In this document: positions 17,699-25,930 of the stretch, one piece after another
Numbering within the stretch: position 1 is the first letter of the stretch
Layout of the letters: the number at the start of each line of letters is the position of its first letter
Origin: JBFKAV01 sp041621405
Lineage (GTDB): Bacteria > Pseudomonadota > Alphaproteobacteria > Rhodobacterales > Rhodobacteraceae
Assembly (NCBI GenBank): GCA_041621405.1
Contig: JBFKAV010000026.1
Coordinates: 1-28,638, forward strand
Reading direction: 5' to 3'
DNA length: 28,638 nucleotides
The notes under the pieces: generated by a model
What the model was told of the DNA's origin: nothing
Seen by the model: only the letters and a program-made list of their open reading frames with translations
Database searches by the model: none
Position numbers and translations under genes: made by a program

Positions 17699-20341
17699 TT
17701 GGACACGTCGCACACCGTCACGCCGATGATGGCGCAGTATCTGGAGATCAAGGCCGAGCATCCCGAGGCGCTCCTGTTCTACCGGATGGGCGATTTCTAC
17801 GAGATGTTCTTCGACGATGCCGCCGCGGCCTCCGAGGCGCTCGACATCGCGCTGACCAAACGCGGCCAGCACTTGGGCGAAGACATCCCGATGTGTGGCG
17901 TGCCGGTCCACGCCGCCGAGAGCTACTTGCTCACGCTCATCCGAAAGGGCTTCCGCGTCGCGGTGGCCGAGCAGATGGAGGATCCGGCCGAGGCGAAGAA
18001 GCGGGGTTCCAAGGCGGTCGTGAAGCGCGAGGTGGTGCGCTTGGTGACGCCCGGCACGCTGACCGAGGAATCGCTTCTGGAGGCCCACCGCCACAACTTC
18101 CTTGCCGCCTTCGCCGAGGTCCGCGACGAGGCGGCGCTGGCCTGGGCCGACATCTCCACCGGCGAGTTCCGGGTGATGCCCTGCCCGCCCGCTCGGCTCG
18201 GCCCCGAACTCGCCCGGCTCGCCCCCCGCGAGGTGCTGCTGAGCGAGGCGAAGGAGGCAGATTGGGCAGGGTTAGTGTCTGAATCCGGCGCGGCGCTGAC
18301 GCCGCTCGCGCGCGGCACATTCGATTCCGCTTCCGCCGAAAAGCGGCTGCAGGCGCTGTTCCGGGTGAGCGCACTCGACGCCTACGGCGCCTTCACGCGG
18401 GCCGAAACCGCAGCCATGGGCGCGATCGCGGAGTACCTGGCGCTGACGCAGAAGGGGAAGCTGCCGCTTCTGCGCCCGCCGGTGCGCGAAAGCGCCTCGC
18501 GCGTCATGCAGATCGACGCGGCGACGCGACGGAACCTCGAGCTCACCCATGCGCTTTCAGGCGGCCGCGAGGGTTCGCTCCTGGCGGCGATCGATCGGAC
18601 GGTCACCGCCGGCGGCGCCCGGCTGCTCGAACGCCGCATCTCCTCGCCTTCGCGCGACCAGGACGAGATCCAAACTCGCCTCGAAGCGGTACGCCACCTG
18701 CTCGACGCCTCTCGCCTGGCCGAAGGCCTGCGCAGCGATCTCCGACGCGTCCCCGACATCGACCGCGCGCTCTCGCGCCTCGCCCTCGACCGTGGCGGCC
18801 CGCGCGACCTCGCCGCGATCCGGGGCGGCCTCGAACAGGCCGCCGCCGTTGCCGAAAGCCTGGCGGCGGGCGCGTCGCCGCTGCTGGCCGATGCCGCCCG
18901 ACGACTCACCGGCCACGAGGAGCTGCTGGCGCTTCTTGACGCGGCACTGGTCGCCGAGCCGCCGGTTCTCGCCCGCGACGGCGGCTTCATCGCCGCCGGC
19001 TACGACGCCGAGCTCGACGAGGCGCGCCAACTCCGCGACGAGGGCCGTGGCGTCATCGCCGCGCTGCAGGCGGACTACGCCAAGGCGACCGGAATCGCAT
19101 CCCTGAAGATCAAGCACAACAACGTGCTCGGCTACTTCATCGAAACCACGACGACCCATGCCGAGAAGATGCTCTCGCCGCCGCTTTCCGAGACCTTCAT
19201 TCACCGCCAGACGACCGCCAACCAGGTCCGCTTCACTACGCTCCGGCTCTCCGAGCTCGAGACCAGGATCCTGAATGTCGGGGCGCAGGCGCTGGAGGTC
19301 GAAAAACGTCTCTATGAAAGCCTGAAAGGCGCGATTCTCGCACACGCGGCGGCGCTCGGCGAAGCCGCCCGCGCGCTTGCCGAGATCGACCTCGCCGCCG
19401 CCTTCGCCGATCTCGCCCGGTCGGAGGATTGGTGCGAACCGAAGGTCGACGATGGCCGCGCCTTCCTGGTCGAAGGTGGCCGCCACCCGGTCGTGGAGCG
19501 CGCCCTGAAGCGGACCGGCGAGCCCTTCGTGGCGAACGACTGCCTGCTATCCGATGGCGGCTCAGGCGCCGCGATCTGGCTGCTCACCGGGCCGAACATG
19601 GCCGGCAAGTCCACATTCCTGCGCCAGAACGCGCTGATCGCGCTCCTGGCCCAGGCCGGCAGCTTCGTTCCCGCCGACAGCGCCCATATTGGTCTCGTGA
19701 GCCAGCTCTTTTCCCGCGTCGGCGCCTCCGACGACCTCGCGCGCGGCCGCTCCACCTTCATGGTCGAGATGGTCGAGACCGCGGCGATCCTGAACCAGGC
19801 CGACGCCCACGCGCTGGTGATCCTCGACGAGATCGGCCGCGGCACCGCCACCTATGACGGGCTTTCGATCGCCTGGGCCACGCTCGAGCACTTGCACGGG
19901 GCGAACCGCTGCCGGGCGCTCTTCGCCACGCATTACCACGAGCTCACTGCGCTCGCCGGCAAGCTCGAAGGCGTGGCGAACGCCACCGTGGCGGTGAAGG
20001 AATGGGAGGGCGAGGTGATCTTCCTGCACGAGGTCCGCCCGGGCGCCGCCGACCGGTCCTACGGCGTTCAGGTCGCCCGCCTCGCCGGCCTTCCCCCATC
20101 CGTCGTTGACCGCGCCCGCGTGGTTCTGGAGGCCCTGGAGAAGGGCGAGCGGGAGGGCGCGAAGCACCAGGCGCTGATCGAAGACCTGCCGCTTTTCAGC
20201 GCCCCGCAGCAGGCTCCGCCGCCGACAGCGAGCGTCCAGTCGCCGATGGAACGGCGCCTCAAAGCCATCCATCCCGACGAGCTTACACCACGGGAAGCCC
20301 TGGAGTTTCTCTACGAACTCAAGAGCTTGCTAGAAGACTGA
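17699..20341 (+). CDS. mutS: DNA mismatch repair ATPase MutS
   Basis: 880 aa, normal for the family. Recognises mispairs and small loops and starts repair with MutL. Mismatch-contacting Phe33 and Glu35 lie in GDFYEMF (31-37); the ATPase has Walker A GPNMAGKST (631-639), Walker B VILDE (707-711) with EIGRGTATYDG, and the FATHYHELT segment. The C-terminus ends HPDELTPREALEFLYELKSLL, the usual tetramer-forming helix. The start is TTG at 17699 with GGAGGGGG (17684-17691) seven nt upstream; the first ATG pair at 17726 would also leave the protein functional. Divergent from maeB and convergent with grpE across a strong hairpin. Confidence 0.97.
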   Translation: MDTSHTVTPMMAQYLEIKAEHPEALLFYRMGDFYEMFFDDAAAASEALDIALTKRGQHLGEDIPMCGVPVHAAESYLLTLIRKGFRVAVAEQMEDPAEAKKRGSKAVVKREVVRLVTPGTLTEESLLEAHRHNFLAAFAEVRDEAALAWADISTGEFRVMPCPPARLGPELARLAPREVLLSEAKEADWAGLVSESGAALTPLARGTFDSASAEKRLQALFRVSALDAYGAFTRAETAAMGAIAEYLALTQKGKLPLLRPPVRESASRVMQIDAATRRNLELTHALSGGREGSLLAAIDRTVTAGGARLLERRISSPSRDQDEIQTRLEAVRHLLDASRLAEGLRSDLRRVPDIDRALSRLALDRGGPRDLAAIRGGLEQAAAVAESLAAGASPLLADAARRLTGHEELLALLDAALVAEPPVLARDGGFIAAGYDAELDEARQLRDEGRGVIAALQADYAKATGIASLKIKHNNVLGYFIETTTTHAEKMLSPPLSETFIHRQTTANQVRFTTLRLSELETRILNVGAQALEVEKRLYESLKGAILAHAAALGEAARALAEIDLAAAFADLARSEDWCEPKVDDGRAFLVEGGRHPVVERALKRTGEPFVANDCLLSDGGSGAAIWLLTGPNMAGKSTFLRQNALIALLAQAGSFVPADSAHIGLVSQLFSRVGASDDLARGRSTFMVEMVETAAILNQADAHALVILDEIGRGTATYDGLSIAWATLEHLHGANRCRALFATHYHELTALAGKLEGVANATVAVKEWEGEVIFLHEVRPGAADRSYGVQVARLAGLPPSVVDRARVVLEALEKGEREGAKHQALIEDLPLFSAPQQAPPPTASVQSPMERRLKAIHPDELTPREALEFLYELKSLLED

Positions 20342-20381
20342 CGCCGGCCAAATCACCTACTCTAATATCCGCACGGGGAGA

Positions 20382-20418
20382 CGCCATCGTCGCGCCATCG
20401 GTCCGAGCGACGATGGCG
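20382..20418. terminator. Perfect 12-bp-stem hairpin between mutS and grpE
   Basis: CGCCATCGTCGC (20382-20393) pairs with GCGACGATGGCG (20407-20418) without mismatch around a 13-nt loop. It lies in the 109-bp convergent spacer, 40 bp after the mutS stop and 32 bp after the grpE stop on the other strand. Symmetry and place fit a bidirectional terminator; no strong T run is present. Confidence 0.72.
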
Positions 20419-20450
20419 ACGGTGGTGTGAGAACGCCGGCCTCGCCGCCG

Positions 20451-21038
20451 TCACGACGCCGGGCTGGACGAGACCCCCACTTGCGCGGGGCGCAACAGGC
20501 GGTCGTGCAGCAGGAAGCCCTCGGTCATCACCTGGATGATCTCGCCGGCCTTGGTGCCCGGCACCGGCGCCTCGAACATGGCCTGGTGCAGCGCCGGGTC
20601 GAAGCGGTCGCCCGGTTTCGGGGTCACCAGGATGATTCCGTGCTTGGTGAAGATGTTGGTGAGCTCGCGGAGCGTTAGTTCCACGCCCTCGACCAGCGCT
20701 TCGGAGGCGGCCTTCTGTTCCTCGGCGGCCTCGAGCGCGCGCTTGAGGTGGTCGTAGACTGGCAGCATGTCGCGCGCCAGCCGGGCGCCGCCGTACTGCT
20801 CGGCCTCGCGGCGGTCGCGCTCGCCGCGCTTGCGCGCGTTCTCGGCCTCCGCCATCGCCCGCATCCACTTGTCCCTCAGCTCGTCGCGCTCGGCCTTCAT
20901 CAGCTCGAGCTCGGCCTCGGCCACGAACTCGACGCCGTCCTCGGCTAGCTCCATCGCACTCGCCTCGGCATCGGCCTTCGCCTCGGCCGTCGCCGCCTCC
21001 TCGACGGCCACCTCCGCTTTCTTCTTCGCTTCCGCCAT
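20451..21038 (-). CDS. grpE: GrpE nucleotide exchange factor for DnaK
   Basis: 195 aa. Releases ADP from DnaK in the heat-shock chaperone cycle. The N-terminal region is acidic and Ala/Glu-rich; a long dimer-forming helix (about 40-110) carries ERDELRDKWMRAMAEAENARKR; the C-terminal beta domain holds GDRFDPALHQAMFE and VMTEGFLLHDRLLRPAQV, the GrpE signature. Its ATG is three bases after the hrcA stop, and the AAAGGG at the end of hrcA serves as ribosome-binding site, so the two genes are one transcript. dnaK and dnaJ are not in the window. Confidence 0.96.
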   Translation of the reverse strand: MAEAKKKAEVAVEEAATAEAKADAEASAMELAEDGVEFVAEAELELMKAERDELRDKWMRAMAEAENARKRGERDRREAEQYGGARLARDMLPVYDHLKRALEAAEEQKAASEALVEGVELTLRELTNIFTKHGIILVTPKPGDRFDPALHQAMFEAPVPGTKAGEIIQVMTEGFLLHDRLLRPAQVGVSSSPAS

Positions 21039-21041
21039 TCT

Positions 21042-22112
21042 TCACCCTTTCACCGGGCCGGAGAGCATCCGGCCCACGAGCTGCGCCGTGTAGTCGACGA
21101 TCGGCACGATGCGGCCGTAGTTCAGCCGCGTCGGACCGATTACGCCAACCGCGCCAACGATCTTACGGTCGGCGTTCATATACGGAGAAACCACCAGAGC
21201 GGAACCGGAAAGTGAGAAAAGCTTGTTTTCCGACCCGATGAAGATCCGCACTCCCTCGCCCGCCTCGGCAAGTTCCAGGAATTCAACGATGTCGCGCTTT
21301 CGCTCGAGGTCGTCGAACAGGAGCCTTATTCGGTCCAGCTCCTCGGCCTCGGCGCTGCCGGCGAGCAGATTCGCCCGCCCGCGCACGATCAACCGCTCGT
21401 GTGGCTGGCCCTCGTTGTCCCAGAGCGCCGCGCCCGATTCGACGAGCTCGCGGGCGAGGCTGTCGATCTCCTGCCGGCGTGCCTTCAGCTCGTGCTCCAT
21501 TGCCGTGCGCAGCTCGCTCAACGTGCGGCCTTCGGCCAATGCATTCAGGAAGTTGGCCGCCTCGCGCATCGACGAGGGCGTCTGCCCCATGGGCGGCGCG
21601 AACACGCGGTTCTCGACATGGCCGTCGGCGAAGACCAGAACCACCAGCGCCCGGTCGGAGGAGAGGCTGACGAACTCGATATGCTTGATCGGCGCCTCGT
21701 GCTTGGGCGCCAGGACGAGGCTCGCGCCCTGGGTCAGCCCCGAAAGAGCGCTGCCGACCCGGTCGAGCAGGGTGCCGACGTCGCGCTCGTTGGCGCCGAG
21801 GGTGGCATCGAGCTTCTCGCGGTCGGCTTCGGCGAGGTCCGTGACCTCGAGCAGCCCATCCACGAACATCCTGAGACCGAGCTGCGTCGGCACCCGTCCC
21901 GCCGAGACATGCGGCGAGCCGAGCAATCCGAGAAATTCCAGGTCCTGCATCACGTTGCGGATCGTGGCTGCGCTCACTTGCTCGCTCATCGTGCGGGAGA
22001 GGGTGCGTGATCCCACGGGATCGCCGGACTCCAGATAGCCCTCGACCACACGCCGGAACACCTCGCGGCTCCGGTCGTTCATTTCGGAGAGGATCCTGCT
22101 TCCGTCGTTCAT
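21042..22112 (-). CDS. hrcA: Heat-inducible transcription repressor HrcA
   Basis: 356 aa. Dimeric repressor that binds CIRCE operators and needs GroEL to stay active. N-terminal winged helix: MNDRSREVFRRVVEGYLESGDPVGSRTLSR then VSAATIRNVMQDLEFLGLL, with SPHVSAGRVPTQLGLRMFVD; the central insert and the C-terminal domain ending YGRIVPIVDYTAQLVGRML are typical. ATG at 22112 is preferred (MNDGSRIL); the frame reaches 22151, and a second ATG at 22082 (MNDRSREV) is also possible. No CIRCE inverted repeat (TTAGCACTC-N9-GAGTGCTAA) was found upstream, so HrcA probably regulates groESL elsewhere and not this operon. Confidence 0.96.
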   Translation of the reverse strand: MNDGSRILSEMNDRSREVFRRVVEGYLESGDPVGSRTLSRTMSEQVSAATIRNVMQDLEFLGLLGSPHVSAGRVPTQLGLRMFVDGLLEVTDLAEADREKLDATLGANERDVGTLLDRVGSALSGLTQGASLVLAPKHEAPIKHIEFVSLSSDRALVVLVFADGHVENRVFAPPMGQTPSSMREAANFLNALAEGRTLSELRTAMEHELKARRQEIDSLARELVESGAALWDNEGQPHERLIVRGRANLLAGSAEAEELDRIRLLFDDLERKRDIVEFLELAEAGEGVRIFIGSENKLFSLSGSALVVSPYMNADRKIVGAVGVIGPTRLNYGRIVPIVDYTAQLVGRMLSGPVKG

Positions 22113-22123
22113 CTCGATATCCC

Positions 22124-22152
22124 CGAAGGGGCAGCGGACCTTACAGAGCAAG
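22124..22152 (-). promoter_or_regulatory. Possible heat-shock (RpoH) promoter for hrcA-grpE
   Basis: On the minus strand, CTTG (22152-22149) and CCCCTT (22131-22126) resemble the sigma32 elements CTTGAAA and CCCCATNT, with 14 bp between the seven-base -35 and the -10. The predicted start would fall only a few bases before the ATG at 22112, which is an argument against it unless the ATG at 22082 is used. Confidence 0.3.
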
Positions 22153-22232
22153 CGCTCAGGGCGTCAATCGGGGTTGCAATTCCGGACCGCGCACGGCACT
22201 TGGGCCGCGTTTGCGAACGAGAGGCACCCCAG

Positions 22233-22943
22233 ATGCGCCCGTCAGGCCGAGACTTAAGCGAGATGCGCCCGATTTCAATCGACATCGGCGTGACCAGGCA
22301 CGCCGAAGGCTCGTGCCTGATCCGCTGCGGCGACACCCACGTGCTCTGCACCGCCTCAATCGAGGAGCGCGTGCCGCCGTTCCTCAGGAATACCGGCCTC
22401 GGCTGGGTGACGGCCGAATACGGAATGCTGCCGCGTGCGACGAACACCAGGATGCGGCGCGAGGCCAAGGAGGGCCAGTCGGGCCGCACCCAGGAGATCC
22501 AGCGGCTGATCGGCCGCGCGCTGCGCGCGGGCATCGACCGCGCCGCGCTGGGCGAGAAGCAGATCACTGTCGACTGCGACGTGATCCAGGCTGACGGCGG
22601 CACCCGCTGTGCGGCGATCACCGGCGGCTGGGTGGCGCTGCGGCTCGCCATGAACAGGCTCTTGGAGGCGGGGCTCGTGACCTCCGATCCGATGCTGGAT
22701 CACGTGGCGGCGGTCAGCGCCGGCATCTATGGCGGCCAGCCGGTGCTCGATCTCGATTACCCCGAGGATTCGGCGGCCGGCATGGACGGCAACTTCGTGA
22801 TGACCGGGCGTGGCAGGCTGATCGAGGTGCAGATGGCGGCGGAGGGTTCGACCTTCTCGCGGGACGACATGAACACGTTGATGGACCTCGCCGAGAAGGG
22901 CGTCGCCGAGCTGGTCGCCAAGCAAGCGGCGGCGGTGGCATGA
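22233..22943 (+). CDS. rph: Ribonuclease PH
   Basis: 236 aa. Phosphorolytic 3'-5' exoribonuclease that trims tRNA 3' ends; forms a hexameric ring. Signatures: MRPSGRDLSEMRPISIDIG at the N-terminus, GDTHVLCTASIEERVPPFL, GWVTAEYGMLPRATNTR, GRTQEIQRLIGRALRAGID (RNA- and phosphate-binding), and VDCDVIQADGGTR. The frame extends to 22200, but ATG at 22233 gives the exact family start with GAGAGG (22220-22225) seven nt upstream. Divergent from hrcA; the stop overlaps the rdgB ATG by four nt (ATGA). Functionally it matches cca, another tRNA 3'-end gene on the same window. Confidence 0.96.
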   Translation: MRPSGRDLSEMRPISIDIGVTRHAEGSCLIRCGDTHVLCTASIEERVPPFLRNTGLGWVTAEYGMLPRATNTRMRREAKEGQSGRTQEIQRLIGRALRAGIDRAALGEKQITVDCDVIQADGGTRCAAITGGWVALRLAMNRLLEAGLVTSDPMLDHVAAVSAGIYGGQPVLDLDYPEDSAAGMDGNFVMTGRGRLIEVQMAAEGSTFSRDDMNTLMDLAEKGVAELVAKQAAAVA

Positions 22944-23548
22944 GCCGCTTCACCGGCGACCGGCTGCTCGTGGCCTCGCACAACAAGGGCAAGATCGAGG
23001 AGATCGCCGACCTGCTCGCGCCCCACGGCGTGGCTGTCGTCTCTGCGGCGGAGTTCGCGCTGCCGGAGCCAATGGAAACAGAGACTAACTTTGCTGGAAA
23101 TGCCCAAATCAAGGCCCACGCCGCGGCGACGGCCACGGGGCTTCCGGCGGTTTCCGACGACAGCGGACTCGAGGTCGAGGCGTTGGCCGGCGCGCCTGGC
23201 GTCCATACCGCCGACTGGGCGGAAACGCCGCAGGGCCGCGACTTCGTGAGAGCGATGACACGGACCTGGGAGGAGCTCGAACGGATCGCCGCGCCTGAGC
23301 CGCGGCGGGCCGCCTTCGTCTGCACGCTGTGCCTGGCCTGGCCCGACGGACAGGACGAGATCTTCGAGGGCCGGATGCCAGGCCGGATCGTCTGGCCTAT
23401 GCGCGGCACGCAGGGCCACGGCTACGACCCGATCTTCCAACCTGACGGCTACGACCTTACGTTTGGCGAGATGGACCGCTGGGAGAAAAACAAGATCAGC
23501 CACCGGGCCCGCGCGTTCGAGAAGTTCGTGGCGGCCTGCTTTGGCTGA
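22940..23548 (+). CDS. rdgB: XTP/dITP diphosphatase (RdgB/HAM1)
   Basis: 202 aa. House-cleaning pyrophosphatase that removes ITP, dITP and XTP from the nucleotide pool. Motifs: SHNKGK (13-18), SDDSGLEVEAL (72-82; Asp73/Asp74 near the metal site), GHGYDPIF (159-166) and KNKISHRARAFEKF (183-196). ATG overlaps the rph stop (ATGA), and its own stop overlaps the hemW start by eight nt, so rph-rdgB-hemW are translationally coupled. Confidence 0.96.
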   Translation: MSRFTGDRLLVASHNKGKIEEIADLLAPHGVAVVSAAEFALPEPMETETNFAGNAQIKAHAAATATGLPAVSDDSGLEVEALAGAPGVHTADWAETPQGRDFVRAMTRTWEELERIAAPEPRRAAFVCTLCLAWPDGQDEIFEGRMPGRIVWPMRGTQGHGYDPIFQPDGYDLTFGEMDRWEKNKISHRARAFEKFVAACFG

Positions 23549-24695
23549 CGACTGGGAAGCGGGGGGCTTCGGGCTTTACCTGCACTGGCCGTTCTGCGCC
23601 TCGAAATGCCCATATTGCGACTTCAACAGCCACGTCGCCGATCAGATCGACCAGCCCCGTTGGCAGCGCGCGTATCTCGCCGAGATTGACCGCGTCGCCG
23701 CCGAGACCGAAGGCCGCGTGCTCCGCACAGTGTTCTTCGGCGGCGGCACGCCTTCGCTGATGGAGCCCGGCCTCGTGGCGGCCGTGCTTGGGCGGATCCG
23801 GTCCCGCTGGCCATTGGCGAACGATCTCGAGGTGACGATGGAGGCCAATCCCTCCTCAGTGGAGGCGGGAAGGTTCCGCGCCTACTCGGAGGCGGGCGTC
23901 AACCGAATTTCCATGGGAATCCAAGCGCTTGACGATGCCCACCTGCGCGCGCTCGGCCGCCTGCACACGGTGGCCGAGGCGCGCAGGGCCTTCGAGACCG
24001 CGCGCGCCACTTTCGCCCGGGTGAGCTTCGACCTGATCTATGCCCGCCAGCACCAGGCGCTCGGCGACTGGCGAAGGGAGCTCTCCGAGGCGCTCGCGAT
24101 GGCGGCAGACCACCTTTCGCTCTACCAGCTCACCATAGAAGACGGCACCGCGTTCGGCGACCGCTTCGCCAGGGGCCGGCTCGCCGGCTTGCCCTCCGAC
24201 GACCTCGCCGCCGACCTCTACGCCGCCACCCAGGACCTGTGCGAAGCAGTGGGAATGCCGGCCTATGAAGTCTCTAACCATGCCAAAACAGGGTCGGAAT
24301 CCCGGCACAACCTGATCTACTGGCGCTATGGCGACTACGCCAGCATCGGCCCGGGGGCACACGGCCGGTTGACGCTGGAGGGCCGCCGGTTCGCCACCGA
24401 AACGCCGAAAGCGCCGATGACCTGGCTCTCGCAGGTAGAGGCTCAAGGCTACGGCGAATCCGCGCGCGACGGTCTGTCGGCGGGAGAGCAGGCCGCGGAA
24501 CACCTGATGATGGGGTTGCGGCTTGCCGAGGGGATCGACCTCGATCGCCACGCGAGGCTGGCCGGCGCGCCGCTCGACGCGGCGGCGGTGGCGAGGCTGG
24601 AGGATCTCGGCATGGTTTCGCGCGACGGCGCCCGCCTCCGCGCCACCGGGCAGGGGCGGATGGTGCTGAACGCCGTCATCCGCGAGCTCGTCTAG
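23541..24695 (+). CDS. hemW: Radical SAM heme chaperone HemW
   Basis: 384 aa from TTG at 23541. The radical-SAM 4Fe-4S motif is CASKCPYC (Cys19, Cys23, Cys26) in LHWPFCASKCPYCDFNSHV; FGGGTPSLM, MEANPSSVE, NRISMGIQALDD and FDLIYARQ follow in the family order. This is the HemW type (YARQ, short C-terminus), once called HemN-like coproporphyrinogen oxidase; HemW binds heme and is thought to deliver it to respiratory enzymes. The frame runs back to 23463 inside rdgB, but the encoded extension is Arg/Trp-rich nonsense; TTG at 23541, overlapping the rdgB stop, gives the normal N-terminus. Immediately followed by a YbaN-family gene with no gap. Confidence 0.93.
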   Translation: MADDWEAGGFGLYLHWPFCASKCPYCDFNSHVADQIDQPRWQRAYLAEIDRVAAETEGRVLRTVFFGGGTPSLMEPGLVAAVLGRIRSRWPLANDLEVTMEANPSSVEAGRFRAYSEAGVNRISMGIQALDDAHLRALGRLHTVAEARRAFETARATFARVSFDLIYARQHQALGDWRRELSEALAMAADHLSLYQLTIEDGTAFGDRFARGRLAGLPSDDLAADLYAATQDLCEAVGMPAYEVSNHAKTGSESRHNLIYWRYGDYASIGPGAHGRLTLEGRRFATETPKAPMTWLSQVEAQGYGESARDGLSAGEQAAEHLMMGLRLAEGIDLDRHARLAGAPLDAAAVARLEDLGMVSRDGARLRATGQGRMVLNAVIRELV

Positions 24696-25046
24696 GTGCG
24701 GGCAGTTTGGCTTCTCTGCGGCGCCGTCGCCCTCGCTCTCGGCGTGCTCGGTCTGTTCCTGCCGCTCCTGCCGACGGTGCCCTTCCTGCTTCTCGCCGCC
24801 TTCTGCTTCGCCCGTTCGTCGGAGCGGTTGCACGACTGGCTTCTCGCCCACCCCACGTTCGGGCCACCGATCAAGGACTGGCAGCGCCGCGGCGCGATTA
24901 GGTGGCGCACGAAATGGGTCTCGAGCGTCTCGATCCTCGTCGCATTCGGAATATCGATCGTGCTCGGCGTCAACCAGGTTATCCTGGCGATTCAGTCGGT
25001 TACGTTGATCGGCGTGGCGACCTTTATCTGGACCAGACCGGAGTAG
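24696..25046 (+). CDS. YbaN/DUF454 family inner membrane protein
   Basis: 116 aa, GTG start directly after the hemW stop codon. Two hydrophobic blocks: residues 3-37, with the family motif GVLGLFLPLLPTVPFLLLAA and the following FCFARSSERLHDWLLAHPTFGP, and residues about 75-112. The family is DUF454, membrane proteins of unknown function. Placement with hemW recurs in related genomes as I recall them, but a heme link is only a guess. Its last 23 nt overlap the end of the convergent parB. Confidence 0.9.
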   Translation: MRAVWLLCGAVALALGVLGLFLPLLPTVPFLLLAAFCFARSSERLHDWLLAHPTFGPPIKDWQRRGAIRWRTKWVSSVSILVAFGISIVLGVNQVILAIQSVTLIGVATFIWTRPE

Positions 25047-25920
25047 CGGTGCTCAGCACCCGGCAGAGATCGTCAAGCTCCTCTAGGCTGGCGAATCGGA
25101 TCGAGACCACCCCCGCGCCGTCCTTGTGCTCAATCGTCACCTTCATGCCGAGATTGGCCGAGAGCTCGCCCTCGAGCGCTCGCGTGTCGGCGTCCTTCGC
25201 CGTCGGTTTCCGGGCCGCCTTTCGCTCCGCCGGCCCCGGCGCGGCCTTGGCGAGCTTTTCCACCTCGCGCACCGATAGCCCCTCGGCCACCACTCGCCGT
25301 GCCAGTGCCACCGGATTGTCCAGCACCACGAGCGCGCGCGCGTGGCCCGCCGAAAGCCGGCCGTCGCGCAGGTACCCCAGCACCTCCTCGGGCAGCGTCA
25401 GGAGCCTGAGCAGGTTGGCGATGTGGCTCCGGCTCTTGCCCAGTCCCTCGGCGAGCTTCTCCTGGGTGTGGCCGAATCGGTCCATCAGCTGGCGGTATCC
25501 TTGCGCTTCCTCCACCGGGTTCAGGTCGGCGCGCTGGACGTTCTCGATGATGGCGAGCTCGAGGACCTCGCTGTCGTCGAGATCGCGCACCAGGACGGGA
25601 ACCTCGTGCAGCCGCGCCATCTGTGCCGCGCGCCACCGGCGTTCTCCAGCGACGATCTCGTAAGTTCCTGATCCGGCAGGGATTTCCCGCACGATGATCG
25701 GCTGGATGATGCCTTTCTCGCGAACCGAGGCGGCAAGCTCCTCCAGCGCGTCCTCGCCGAAGGCACGGCGCGGTTGGCCCGGGTTGGGGCGAAGGTTCTC
25801 CACCGGCACGCGCAGGTCGGCGCGGCGCGGCGGCGCACCCTCGCGCGGCATAGCCTCCTCGGCCACGTCGCTCATCAGCGCCGACAGCCCGCGCCCCAGT
25901 CCTCGTTTCTTCTGGTTCAT
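25024..25920 (-). CDS. parB: Chromosome partitioning protein ParB
   Basis: 298 aa. CTP-dependent clamp that loads at parS and spreads along DNA, acting with ParA in origin segregation. N-terminus MNQKKRGLGRGLSALM is the ParA-contacting motif; the CTP-binding region carries GERRWRAA (92-99) and ENVQR (126-130); the helix-turn-helix lies at about 150-175 (GHTQEKLAEGLGKSRSHIANL); a basic linker and a C-terminal dimerisation domain follow. The ATG is ten bp after the parA stop. A perfect target site is at 27306-27321, inside rsmG of the same operon. Confidence 0.97.
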   Translation of the reverse strand: MNQKKRGLGRGLSALMSDVAEEAMPREGAPPRRADLRVPVENLRPNPGQPRRAFGEDALEELAASVREKGIIQPIIVREIPAGSGTYEIVAGERRWRAAQMARLHEVPVLVRDLDDSEVLELAIIENVQRADLNPVEEAQGYRQLMDRFGHTQEKLAEGLGKSRSHIANLLRLLTLPEEVLGYLRDGRLSAGHARALVVLDNPVALARRVVAEGLSVREVEKLAKAAPGPAERKAARKPTAKDADTRALEGELSANLGMKVTIEHKDGAGVVSIRFASLEELDDLCRVLSTATPVWSR

Positions 25921-25930
25921 GCCCGTTCCC

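Noticed and set aside
22113..22232. CIRCE operator in front of hrcA
   Set aside because: No TTAGCACTC-N9-GAGTGCTAA or close variant; only a weak GAGC..GCTC symmetry at 22146-22157.
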